Positions 6,344-13,836 of a stretch of 33,303 bases of DNA are shown here, one piece after another; the first letter of the stretch is position 1, and each line of letters starts with the position of its first letter. The stretch is from a virus, in IMG/VR virus record IMGVR_UViG_3300037963_000715, positions 1 to 33,303 of that record; one strand, given 5' to 3'. The notes under the pieces were generated by a model, which saw only the letters and a list, made by a program, of their open reading frames with translations, was not told the DNA's origin and did no database searches. A program made the translations under genes and the position numbers.

Positions 6344-8918
6344 GCCAACCGAAGGCATGAAAACCGAAGCACAAAAAGGTTTAGATTGGCGTGAAGAATT
6401 TGGACGTGGTGGCACTAGAATTGGTGCTGTTAGAGCAAGACAAATTGTTGCAGACGAAAATCTTTCAGATGAAACTGTTAAAAGAATGTATAGTTTTTTT
6501 AGCAGACATGAGGTTGACAAAGAAGCAGAAGGTTTTAATGTTGGCGAAGATGGTTACCCTTCTAATGGTAGAATTGCTTGGGCTTTATGGGGTGGCGATG
6601 CAGGTTATACTTGGTCAAAAAGATTAGTAGAACAAATGAAAAATGAAGAAGAAAGAGCAGTATCAGGTAAAGCACTTGCAATGATTGAAAACAAAGTAGA
6701 AGAACATAACGAAGAAGTTGGTAATGTTAAATCAAAAAGAACTAACATATCAACCTTATCAAAAGTTTACGAGAGAGGGATTGGTGCTTATAAAACTAAT
6801 CCCGCTTCAGTAAGACCTAATGTTAGTAGTCCTGAACAATGGGCTGCGGCGAGAATTAACAGTTTTTTATATGCTTTAAGAAACGGAAGATTTAGAAGTG
6901 GCAAACATGATACAGACCTACTACCTGAAGGACACCCTTTATCAACAAAAAATAAAGAGGAGAAATCTATTATGCAAGATAAAGAAGATAGACATATCCT
7001 CAATGTAAATGAAACAGATGATAGTGTTATCATTGAGTTTTCAAAATATCATGAGGATAAAGAGAATGAAGAAGGTGAAGCAGTAGAAATGGAAACAGAA
7101 GGCTCAGAAAGACCTTATCACGATGATGACGAAGATAGAAAAGTGGTAGATATGCCAATGAAGTATAGAACCATAGATTTATCAAGGTCGGAATACATTG
7201 ATGATGAAAATAGACGAGTTAGAGTTGGCGTTTCATCTGAAGAACCAGTAGAAAGAAGTTTTGGCATGGAAGTGTTAGGACATTCACCTGAAGATATAAA
7301 CATGGAGTTTATTAATTCAGGACGCGCACCTTTATTGTTAGACCATGACATGGAAAAACAAATTGGTGTTATAGAAGAATTTAAACTTGACGAGACAGCT
7401 AAAAGGACAATAGCTGTAGTAAGATTTGGAAAATCTACTCTTGCACGTGAGGTTTATGAAGATGTCAAAGATGGTATTCGCATGAATATATCTGTTGGCT
7501 ATCGAGTAGATAAACTAGAGCGTTACGAACAAGACGATAAGACTTATTACAAGGCATCATGGACACCGATGGAAGTTTCTTCTGTTAGTATCCCTGCCGA
7601 TCAATCAAGACTTGTTGGAGTTGGACGTAGCAAACATAAACAAAACACACAAATACAAAAGGTGATAATAGTGGAAAACGAAAAACAAGAAATTAATCTT
7701 GATGAAGTTAGAACTCAAAGTGTTAATGAAGCTAAAAAAGAATTTCAAAAAAATTCAAAAGAAATTATTGATTTAGGTGTCAGACACAATAAAAGAGATT
7801 TAGCAAATCAAGCTATTTCTGAAGGCAAGTCTGTTGAAGAATTTAGAGGTCTTTTGTTAGAAAATATTTCTAACGATGTACCTTTAGAAACTCCAAAAGA
7901 TATTGGTCTAACAGAAAAAGAAACAAAAAGATTTAGCATTCTTAGAGCAGTTAATGCTATGGCAAATCCTACTGATAGGAAAGCACAAGAAGCTGCTAAA
8001 TTTGAAATGGAGTGTAGTGAAGCTGCACAAAGAGAATATGGTAAAACTGCACAAGGCGTGATGATACCTAACGACATTCTAAGAAGTTGGTCGCAAAGAG
8101 ACTTAAATGCATCAGATGATGCAGGTCTAATTGGACAAGATTTTAGAGGTGGTTCTTTCATCGATGCTTTAAGAAATAATTCAGCAGTTATGCCAATGGC
8201 TACTGTATTGAATGGACTTCAAGGCGATGTAAAAATCCCTAAAAAATCAAGTGCTTCAACAGCAGCATTTATAAGTTCTGAAGGCGGCGCTGCGGGTGAA
8301 AGTGAAATGACTATCGGCTCAGTAACAATGTCTCCAAAAACTTTAGGTGCTTATACAGATGTCACTAGACAGCTTTTAATTCAATCTTCATTAGATGTTG
8401 AAAACTTAATTAGAGACGACTTAGCAAAATCTATAGCTATTGCGATTGATGATGGTGCTTTAGAAGGTTCAGGAAGTTCAGGTAATCCAACAGGTATTAC
8501 TAACACTTCAGGAATTAATACAGTATCACTTTCAAGTGCTGCTGCTCCTACTTTTGCTGAAATGGTTTCTATGGAAACTGCTGTAAGAGTTGATAATGCG
8601 TTAATGGGCGATTTAGCTTATATCGTACACCCAACTAACTATGGCACATTAAAAACTACTGAAAAAGCTACAAATACCGCACAATTTGTTGCTGTTAATG
8701 ACGAGATCAATGGTTACAAAACTGTTGTTTCTCCACAAATAACTGCTAACAATTACGTTTTTGGTAACTTTAGCGACTTGCTAGTTGGTTTCTTTGGTGG
8801 CGTTGACTTAGTTGTTGACCCATATAGTAACTCAACATCAGGAACAATTAGAGTAGTTGGCTTGGCTTCAGTTGATGTAAATGTACGTCATGCTGTAAGT
8901 TTCTGTCACGGCTCATAA
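6336..8918 (+). CDS. prohead protease-major capsid protein fusion with extra N-terminal domains
   Basis: One uninterrupted frame (860 residues from the ATG at 6336; a TTG at 6318 is possible but lacks a site). In order: residues 1-95, an uncharacterised phage domain ending NGRIAWALWGGDAG; about 125-205, a second small domain (GIGAYKTNPASVRPNV); 213-300, an acidic linker; about 265-430, an HK97/U35 prohead protease with His337 (LLLDHD) and Ser386 (NISVGY); 446-540, a helical scaffold-like delta region; about 540-860, an HK97-fold major capsid protein with QDFRGGSFIDALR and ending HAVSFCHGS. Maturation must release the capsid domain from the protease. Two strong internal ribosome-binding sites (ATG 6972, GTG 7671) suggest shorter products are also made. 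Protease-capsid fusions are known in other phages; the extra N-terminal domains' role is unknown. Confidence 0.92.
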   Translation: MPKPTEGMKTEAQKGLDWREEFGRGGTRIGAVRARQIVADENLSDETVKRMYSFFSRHEVDKEAEGFNVGEDGYPSNGRIAWALWGGDAGYTWSKRLVEQMKNEEERAVSGKALAMIENKVEEHNEEVGNVKSKRTNISTLSKVYERGIGAYKTNPASVRPNVSSPEQWAAARINSFLYALRNGRFRSGKHDTDLLPEGHPLSTKNKEEKSIMQDKEDRHILNVNETDDSVIIEFSKYHEDKENEEGEAVEMETEGSERPYHDDDEDRKVVDMPMKYRTIDLSRSEYIDDENRRVRVGVSSEEPVERSFGMEVLGHSPEDINMEFINSGRAPLLLDHDMEKQIGVIEEFKLDETAKRTIAVVRFGKSTLAREVYEDVKDGIRMNISVGYRVDKLERYEQDDKTYYKASWTPMEVSSVSIPADQSRLVGVGRSKHKQNTQIQKVIIVENEKQEINLDEVRTQSVNEAKKEFQKNSKEIIDLGVRHNKRDLANQAISEGKSVEEFRGLLLENISNDVPLETPKDIGLTEKETKRFSILRAVNAMANPTDRKAQEAAKFEMECSEAAQREYGKTAQGVMIPNDILRSWSQRDLNASDDAGLIGQDFRGGSFIDALRNNSAVMPMATVLNGLQGDVKIPKKSSASTAAFISSEGGAAGESEMTIGSVTMSPKTLGAYTDVTRQLLIQSSLDVENLIRDDLAKSIAIAIDDGALEGSGSSGNPTGITNTSGINTVSLSSAAAPTFAEMVSMETAVRVDNALMGDLAYIVHPTNYGTLKTTEKATNTAQFVAVNDEINGYKTVVSPQITANNYVFGNFSDLLVGFFGGVDLVVDPYSNSTSGTIRVVGLASVDVNVRHAVSFCHGS
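6956..6974 (+). promoter_or_regulatory. internal ribosome-binding site and ATG in the capsid gene
   Basis: AGAGGAG at 6956-6962 is followed nine bases later by an in-frame ATG at 6972. Initiation here would give a 648-residue protease-capsid protein without the two N-terminal domains. The position, exactly at the end of the second small domain, makes it look like a former or still active gene start. Confidence 0.55.
7657..7673 (+). promoter_or_regulatory. internal ribosome-binding site and GTG before the capsid domain
   Basis: AAAAGGTGAT at 7657-7666, a long match to the anti-Shine-Dalgarno sequence, lies four bases before an in-frame GTG at 7671. Initiation here would give a 415-residue protein consisting only of the delta region and major capsid domain, the usual length for a stand-alone capsid precursor. 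Confidence 0.55.
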
Positions 8919-8945
8919 TTAGGTGGTTATGACTACAAGTAAACA

Positions 8946-8964
8946 GGCGGGGTTAATCCCCGCC
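8946..8964 (+). terminator. GC-rich stem-loop directly after the capsid gene
   Basis: GGCGGGG (8946-8952) and CCCCGCC (8958-8964) form a perfect seven-pair stem around TTAAT, 27 bases after the capsid stop. It is the strongest GC helix noticed in this AT-rich window. No U-run follows, so partial termination, pausing or protection of the capsid mRNA 3' end are all possible. Confidence 0.65.
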
Positions 8965-8988
8965 ACTTTAAATAAGAGGAATGGTATT

Positions 8989-9198
8989 ATGAAATATTTA
9001 GTTTTAAGCGATACAGTTGCGGATAAAAAGAGAGTTGCAGCAGGTGATATTATTGAACTTGATGCAGACGAGGGAAGGATATTAGTTTCATACGGAAAAG
9101 TAGAAGAATATAAAGGTAAAGAAAAAAAAGAAACTAATAGAAGTGTAGGTTTAGAAAAATCTGAAAACAAACCTTTAAAAAAAAGAACTAAGAAGTAA
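8989..9198 (+). CDS. small unknown head-region protein
   Basis: A 69-residue basic protein (MKYLVLSDTVADKKRV...) between the capsid and the head-completion genes, where lambda has gpFI. The N-terminal half reads as a small beta fold with a DIIELDADEGRILVSYGKVEE core; the tail is a Lys/Glu-rich extension. The start is placed at 8989 because AGAGGA lies eight bases upstream. The in-frame GTG at 8923 would force translation through the GC-rich stem-loop and has no good site. The family is not recognised beyond resemblance to short phage proteins with a VxAGDIIEL pattern. Confidence 0.7.
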   Translation: MKYLVLSDTVADKKRVAAGDIIELDADEGRILVSYGKVEEYKGKEKKETNRSVGLEKSENKPLKKRTKK

Positions 9199-9201
9199 AT
9201 C

Positions 9202-9603
9202 ATGGCATTAGAGAGTGCATTAGATTTCAGTTCTTATGTTGATACAACAACAGGACATGGAGTTACAGGCACTTTCTTTGAAGTGCAACAAACCCTATGG
9301 GATAGTTTAGGTTTGATTGATGATTTATTTGACATAGATAGTGGTGCTGCAACAAATATCAATTTAATCATAGATCAAGAATATTTTAATATTGAGGGTG
9401 GTACTGTTCCCGTAACAGGTTATCAACCAAGAGCAATAATAAAAGCATCAGATGCACCCTATATTTCACAAAATGACAAATTAAGAGTAGATGCTATAAC
9501 AACCAATAATGGCAATGTTCTTGTCCCACAAACAACATTTTTAATTAGAACAGTAGAGCCTGATAATACAGGCTTTGTTTCTTTAGTTTTAGAGCAAGAA
9601 TAA
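9202..9603 (+). CDS. gpFII-like head-tail joining protein, copy 1
   Basis: A 133-residue beta-rich protein. The second half (NINLIIDQEY, then APYISQNDKLRVDAI, then a strand pair, then PDNTGFVSLVLEQE) follows the strand order of lambda gpFII, which joins the portal vertex to the tail. It is a paralogue of the next gene: both contain GHGV near the start, an I-N-(L/I)-I-(I/L) strand followed by (Q/N)-E-Y, and the same closing TGFxxLxLE motif. It starts three bases after the previous stop and shares one base with the next gene. Copy 1 has about 15 extra residues after GHGV. Assignment rests on fold-pattern resemblance and on position between capsid and gpU-like genes. Confidence 0.65.
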   Translation: MALESALDFSSYVDTTTGHGVTGTFFEVQQTLWDSLGLIDDLFDIDSGAATNINLIIDQEYFNIEGGTVPVTGYQPRAIIKASDAPYISQNDKLRVDAITTNNGNVLVPQTTFLIRTVEPDNTGFVSLVLEQE

Positions 9604-9956
9604 TGAGCCAATTTATGTTAGAGACAGAAGAAGATATGTCAGCATATTTAGATATAAATTACGGGCATGGCGTATCTGCTGTTTATACTAATAGTAGTGG
9701 CACAGCATCTACAATAAACATTATTTTAAATAATGAATATGTAGAACAAGAAGAAGGCATTGGTGTAGAAGCATTAAAACCAATAGCCTATTGCAGAACA
9801 ATAGATGTACCAAGTATTGCTTTTGGTAATACTTTAGCTGTTTCTGCGATCAAAGATACTAATGGTAATACCATAAAAGCAGCACAAAATTATACAGTTG
9901 TTAATATACAATCTGATAGAACGGGATTTAGTGCTTTAATGTTAGAGGAAGTTTAA
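9603..9956 (+). CDS. gpFII-like head-tail joining protein, copy 2
   Basis: A 117-residue paralogue of the gene just upstream, exactly the length of lambda gpFII. Shared landmarks are YGHGV, INIILNNEYV, an APS/VPSIAFGNTL segment, and the end RTGFSALMLEE. The sequences are diverged enough that the duplication is old or the two copies have different jobs, such as separate rings of the connector. It shares a base with copy 1 and abuts the gpU-like gene. Confidence 0.65.
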   Translation: MSQFMLETEEDMSAYLDINYGHGVSAVYTNSSGTASTINIILNNEYVEQEEGIGVEALKPIAYCRTIDVPSIAFGNTLAVSAIKDTNGNTIKAAQNYTVVNIQSDRTGFSALMLEEV

Positions 9957-10397
9957 ATGGCAAATCATATCAGACAACAAATTAGAGAATATTTTGGTAC
10001 TAATTTGAACAATTTAACAACAACAGGAACAAGAGTACATGAAACTAGGGTTTATCCTTTAGAGACTTTACCTGCTTTAGTTATTTATACTAAATCTGAA
10101 ACTTCAGAACCATTGGTTATAGGTAGCGATAGACTTATGAGTAGGGAATTGTCTGTAGTGGTTGAAGGATATGCAAAAGCAACTAGCAATTTTGATGACA
10201 CTATTGATACAATAAGCAAGGAAGTTGAAGAAGCTATTTCTGCTGACCCTACATTAGGCGGTTTAGCAAAAGATACTTATTTAGAAGCAACAGAAATAGA
10301 ATTTAACGCAGAAGGTGAACAACCTTTAGGTTTTGTTTCTTTGACATTTTTAACTAATTACTATGTTCAGGAAACAAATCCTGATGTAGCAGTATAA
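9957..10397 (+). CDS. tail terminator (gpU-like)
   Basis: A 146-residue protein with the layout of lambda gpU, which caps the growing tail tube as a hexamer and sets its length with the tape measure. An N-terminal helix (HIRQQIREYF) is followed by ETLPALVIYTKSE, the strand ELSVVVEGYAKA, a helix (DDTIDTISKEVEEAI), then ATEIEFNAEGEQPLGFVSLTFLTNYYV. Position between head-joining and tail-tube genes agrees. It overlaps nothing and follows the previous stop directly. Confidence 0.75.
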   Translation: MANHIRQQIREYFGTNLNNLTTTGTRVHETRVYPLETLPALVIYTKSETSEPLVIGSDRLMSRELSVVVEGYAKATSNFDDTIDTISKEVEEAISADPTLGGLAKDTYLEATEIEFNAEGEQPLGFVSLTFLTNYYVQETNPDVAV

Positions 10398-10411
10398 AGA
10401 GGTATATAATT

Positions 10412-10579
10412 ATGAAAATGATTAGTCCTAACGGAAAAGTTTCTATAGATGCTCACCCTTCAAAGGTTGAGAGTTTATTGAATATGGGTTGGAAAGAGGA
10501 AGCAGTCCATTCGCAAGATAAAATTAAATCTTCTTCTAAAAAAAACAAAAGTGAGGTAAAAGAAGATGGCAACTCATAA
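10412..10579 (+). CDS. small unknown protein before the tail tube
   Basis: A 55-residue gene with AAAGAGG about nine bases upstream of the ATG. The protein starts MKMISPNGKVSIDAHPSKVESLLNMGW and ends in a Lys/Ser-rich tail. A PNGK...VxxLLxxGW pattern is common in very short proteins beside phage head-tail genes, but their function is unknown to me. Its last 14 bases overlap the tail-tube start, and the strong ribosome-binding site makes it likely to be translated. Confidence 0.65.
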   Translation: MKMISPNGKVSIDAHPSKVESLLNMGWKEEAVHSQDKIKSSSKKNKSEVKEDGNS

Positions 10580-10955
10580 AGGAAGTGAAGGAACTGTAAA
10601 AGTTGGTTCTAATGCTATTGCAGAAATAAGGTCTTATTCTTTAGAAGAAAATGCCGATGTTATTGAAGATACTTCAATGGGAGATAGCGCAAGAACTTAT
10701 TTAGCATCATTAACAACATTTAGCGGTTCTGTTGACGTATTTTGGGACGAAACGGACACAAACGGACAGGGTGCTTTAACAGTTGGTAGTTCTGTAACTT
10801 TAAACGTTTATCCTGAAGGTTCTACGAGTGGTGACACATACTATTCAGGCACAGCTTTAGTAACAGGCGTAACAAGAAGTGCATCATTTGATGGTATGGT
10901 TGAAGCTAGTATTTCTGTACAAGGTACAGGTGCATTAACAGCAGCTACAGTATAA
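10566..10955 (+). CDS. major tail tube protein
   Basis: A 129-residue beta-rich protein matching the tail-tube pattern of TP901-1/gpV-like phages. KGSEGTVKVGSNAIAEIRSYSLEE gives the first strands. DTSMGDSARTYLASLTTFSGSVDVFWDE is the diagnostic middle, and a final strand pair ends MVEASISVQGTGAL. It polymerises as stacked hexamers to form the non-contractile tail. No Ig-like extra domain is present, unlike lambda gpV. It is directly followed by the chaperone pair and the tape measure, the canonical order. Confidence 0.88.
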   Translation: MATHKGSEGTVKVGSNAIAEIRSYSLEENADVIEDTSMGDSARTYLASLTTFSGSVDVFWDETDTNGQGALTVGSSVTLNVYPEGSTSGDTYYSGTALVTGVTRSASFDGMVEASISVQGTGALTAATV

Positions 10956-10957
10956 TC

Positions 10958-11293
10958 ATGAAAGCTATTGAGAGAGCTAAGTCACATTTTGAAGATCAAG
11001 ATGTAAAGGTTATTGAAGTACCTGAATGGGGAAGTGAAGATGAACCATTAAAAATATATGCGAAGCCATTAACGCTAAGTGAAACGTCAAAACTCTATAG
11101 AATGAGCAAAAACGATGACCTTACGATGATGGCTTACGTCTTAATATACAAGGCACTAGATGAAAATGGAGATAAGTTATTTAGTTTGGAAGATAAAAAT
11201 CCTTTATTAAATAAAGTTGACCAAGATGTATTGGTCAGGGTGGCAACTCAAATTATGGGACAAGAACCTATTGAGAATGTCAAAAAAAACTAA
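10958..11293 (+). CDS. tail assembly chaperone G (0-frame product)
   Basis: A 111-residue protein beginning MKAIERAKSHFEDQDVKVIEVPEW, with a beta-rich N-terminus (LKIYAKPLTLSE) and a helical C-terminal half, like gpG-type chaperones that coat the tape measure during tail assembly. It ends in Val-Lys-Lys-Asn-stop exactly at a slippery heptamer, so most ribosomes make this short form. It starts three bases after the tube gene. The family call rests on position and on the frameshift architecture rather than on strong sequence identity. Confidence 0.85.
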   Translation: MKAIERAKSHFEDQDVKVIEVPEWGSEDEPLKIYAKPLTLSETSKLYRMSKNDDLTMMAYVLIYKALDENGDKLFSLEDKNPLLNKVDQDVLVRVATQIMGQEPIENVKKN

Positions 11294-11436
11294 TAGAGGA
11301 CGTTAATTTACATACACAATATGCACTAGCTGAAAAACTAGGCAAGACTTTAGAAGAAGTACAACAAATTAGCGTCCATGAATATCAAGGTTGGATAGCC
11401 TACTTTGAGTTAAAGGTAGAAAAAGAGAATGGCTAA
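10958..11436 (+). CDS. tail assembly chaperone GT (frameshift product)
   Basis: A 159-residue product: residues 1-111 from frame 0, then 48 residues in the -1 frame after slipping at 11284-11290. The added T part runs from LIEDVNLHTQYALAEKLG to HEYQGWIAYFELKVEKENG. The Trp/Tyr-rich end is the usual look of T domains, which contact the tail tube protein. The -1 frame has no start codon with a ribosome-binding site, and it exactly fills the otherwise empty 135 bases before the tape measure. Conserved G/GT frameshifting in lambda and relatives supports it. Confidence 0.88.
11284..11290 (+). promoter_or_regulatory. programmed -1 frameshift site (A AAA AAC)
   Basis: Within eight consecutive A's, the zero-frame codons AAA AAC (11285-11290) preceded by A give the canonical X XXY YYZ heptamer. 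A TAA stop follows immediately. A -1 slip continues from CTA at 11290 through 48 codons to TAA at 11434-11436, eight bases past the tape-measure start. Confidence 0.9.
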
Positions 11437-13237
11437 ACAAAAGGTAAAATTTGAATTAACCGCAGTTAATAGGACTACTGCTGCTTTTAATAAAGTAAAA
11501 ACAAATTTACACGCTGTTAGAAATGCGGGTGCTATGGTGGCTGCAGGTATGCTTGTTGTTGGTGCTGCTGTTATTGGTGCATCAAAAGCATTTGTATCTC
11601 TTACCAAAAAAACTTTTGAATTTGTTGATGCTATAGGTAAAACCGCAACTAGAACAGGTATAACTACTGATGCAATACAGGCATTTAGCTTGGCAGCATT
11701 AGAAAGTGGCACAAGTATTGAGGGTGGTAATAAAGCATTAGAAAAGTTTGCTAGAAGTGTTGGTGATGCTCAAAGAGGATTAAAAACAACTAAAGATATA
11801 TTCAAAGCTATTGGCGTTGAATTGCAAACAAATGAGGGTAGGTATAAATCAACAACTCAGTTATTAGAAGAAACTGCTGTTGGTATATCAAATCTAGGAT
11901 CACAAACTGAAAAAGCAACTGCATTGGCTAATTTATTTGGTAGACAAGGTATTTTATTAACTGGTGCTTTGGAAGATTTAGCTGAACGTGGTATGGACGG
12001 ATTTATAGAACGTGCCGAAGAATTAGGACTTGTTTTAAGTGAAAAATCAATTAGAGCAGTTGAACAATTCAACGACAAAATGAGTGTTATTCAATTACAA
12101 ATCAGAAATGTAACAGCAGAATTTTTAATTGGTCTTTTACCTGCTTTAGATTTATTTAGAGAACAAATAGCAACTGCTATTGGCGAAGCTAGAGGTGAGT
12201 TTCAGGATTTTGAAAGAGTTGGTAGAGATAGTTTCAACACCATTATCGATACTTTTGTTAGTTTAGCGGAAGTCATGAAATTCTTTTCACCAATAATGGC
12301 ATTCCAATTAAACAATGTAAGAGCATTATTTTTTGGACTTGTTGGTGCAATACAAACAGTTGAAATAGCTTTTAAGGGTTTTATAATAGCAAATCAGGTA
12401 TTACTTAAAGAGGTTCCATTATTAGGTGCTGTTTTAAAAAAAGCAGGTATTGATGTAGATGGTTTTACTGGTGCTTTAGATGAAACTGTACAATCATTAA
12501 ATGAAAGCGTAGAAGGTGCAAAGGCTACACAACAAAAATTAAAAGAGGTATTTACGTTTAATCCTCTTGAAGCTAGAGGTTTATATGATGGCATAATTAC
12601 ATTTGCTGAAGGTTTAAAAATTACAGAAGAAAAAGCAAAAGAATTTTCTGAAGCTTTGGAACAGGCGTTTGTTGATGATAATTTAAACAGATTACAAGCA
12701 ATAAATGCTTTTAAAGATAGTTTGGGAACAGTTGACGAAGCATTGGACAAAGTAGCTGTTAGTTCAATGAAAAAATTTGAAGATAGTATTATACAAGGTC
12801 TAAAAAATGGTAAATTAGCATTTAAAGATTTTGCTACTTTTGTTGTTGAGCAATTAATAAGAGTTGCTATACAGCAATTAATAGTAAAAAATCTTATAGA
12901 CCCATTTAGGTCAGCGTTAGGTTTTCCCACCGATTTAGGAACAACGCAAACAAGCAATCCATCTGCAAATATATTTGGCTTTGAAGGTGGTGGATATACT
13001 GGCATGGGTGCTAGAGCAGGGGGGTTAGATGGACGTGGTGGTAGATTGGCTATGGTACACCCCAACGAAACCATTATTGACCACGAAAAAGGACAATCAA
13101 TGGGTGCAACAGTTAATTTTAATATATCAACAGTAGATGCAGCAGGTTTTGACCAATTACTAACTTCAAGAAAAGGTTTGATAACTTCAATAATTAATAA
13201 TGCTATGAACAATCAAGGCAAAATGGGGGTAATATAA
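11429..13237 (+). CDS. tape measure protein
   Basis: A 602-residue, mostly helical protein that sets tail length and is ejected ahead of the DNA. A hydrophobic segment lies at about residues 33-57 (AGAMVAAGMLVVGAAVIG) and further hydrophobic helices in the middle. The C-terminus has a Gly-rich stretch (about 519-540) and LAMVHPNETIIDHEKGQ, common in tape measures. It overlaps the GT frame by eight bases and the next gene by one. At the usual 0.15 nm per residue it predicts a tail of roughly 90 nm, shorter than lambda's. No peptidase or lysozyme motif was seen. Confidence 0.92.
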   Translation: MAKQKVKFELTAVNRTTAAFNKVKTNLHAVRNAGAMVAAGMLVVGAAVIGASKAFVSLTKKTFEFVDAIGKTATRTGITTDAIQAFSLAALESGTSIEGGNKALEKFARSVGDAQRGLKTTKDIFKAIGVELQTNEGRYKSTTQLLEETAVGISNLGSQTEKATALANLFGRQGILLTGALEDLAERGMDGFIERAEELGLVLSEKSIRAVEQFNDKMSVIQLQIRNVTAEFLIGLLPALDLFREQIATAIGEARGEFQDFERVGRDSFNTIIDTFVSLAEVMKFFSPIMAFQLNNVRALFFGLVGAIQTVEIAFKGFIIANQVLLKEVPLLGAVLKKAGIDVDGFTGALDETVQSLNESVEGAKATQQKLKEVFTFNPLEARGLYDGIITFAEGLKITEEKAKEFSEALEQAFVDDNLNRLQAINAFKDSLGTVDEALDKVAVSSMKKFEDSIIQGLKNGKLAFKDFATFVVEQLIRVAIQQLIVKNLIDPFRSALGFPTDLGTTQTSNPSANIFGFEGGGYTGMGARAGGLDGRGGRLAMVHPNETIIDHEKGQSMGATVNFNISTVDAAGFDQLLTSRKGLITSIINNAMNNQGKMGVI

Positions 13238-13836
13238 TGAGTGGACAATTTCCAACAACACCAAATTTTAGAGCATTAGATTTTAGAGATAATAGACCAA
13301 CCTTATTAAATCAGACACTATCAGGAAAAAGGTCAGTTAGACAAATTGGTTCACAATATTTTTCTTTTACAGTACAGATGCCACCAATGGAACAATTAGA
13401 AGCACAGGCAATATTTGCATTTCTACAAAAACAAAAAGGTTCTTTTGAAAATTTTACAATACAAGCACCATTGAATAATAAAGGCGTTAGTTATTCTGAA
13501 ACAGATATATTAGTAAATGCAGTTCATGCAGCAGGTGTAAGTGCTATCGCAATGGACGGGTTTTCTCAAACCACCAATGCACTAAGAGCAGGAGACATAA
13601 TAAAATTTGCTAATCATTCAAAAGTTTACATGGTTCAAAGCGATGTTACTGCTAGTGGTGGCGGTGCTACTGTAAACATTTCACCAAATTTAGTAACTGC
13701 TCTAGCTGACAATGAAGCTGTAACTGTTAATAAACCTTTATTTACTGTATATCTAGCTAACGATGAAATTATGTATTCAACTGATGCTAGTGGTTTATAT
13801 ACAATTTCATTTGATGTTAGAGAGGTTATTACATAA
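13237..13836 (+). CDS. distal-tail-like minor tail protein
   Basis: A 199-residue beta-rich protein directly after the tape measure, where lambda has gpM and other phages a Dit protein. The N-terminal half (FRALDFRDNRPTLLNQTLSGKRSVRQIGSQYF, then MPPMEQLEAQAIFAFLQKQKGSFENF) has the pattern of distal-tail hubs that measure displacement by a short linear chain of strands. The C-terminal half is a separate beta domain (GDIIKFANHSKVYMV). GGGGGT precedes the start. The exact family is not certain, so the name is positional plus fold pattern. Confidence 0.65.
   Translation: MSGQFPTTPNFRALDFRDNRPTLLNQTLSGKRSVRQIGSQYFSFTVQMPPMEQLEAQAIFAFLQKQKGSFENFTIQAPLNNKGVSYSETDILVNAVHAAGVSAIAMDGFSQTTNALRAGDIIKFANHSKVYMVQSDVTASGGGATVNISPNLVTALADNEAVTVNKPLFTVYLANDEIMYSTDASGLYTISFDVREVIT

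Noticed and set aside
6391-6627. A 78-codon + strand frame inside the start of the protease-capsid gene
   Set aside because: It is an alternative-frame shadow. The main frame carries recognisable domains and a continuous reading to 8918.
8923-8988. GTG at 8923 (or ATG 8929) as start of the small gene after the capsid
   Set aside because: It would place the strong GC stem-loop inside the coding region and lacks a properly spaced site, whereas AGAGGA fits ATG 8989.
12394-13212. Long minus-strand open frame (272 codons) opposite the tape measure gene
   Set aside because: It lies wholly within the tape measure gene, has no ribosome-binding site or recognisable protein, and arises from the Thr/Ala/Leu-rich codon pattern of the + strand.
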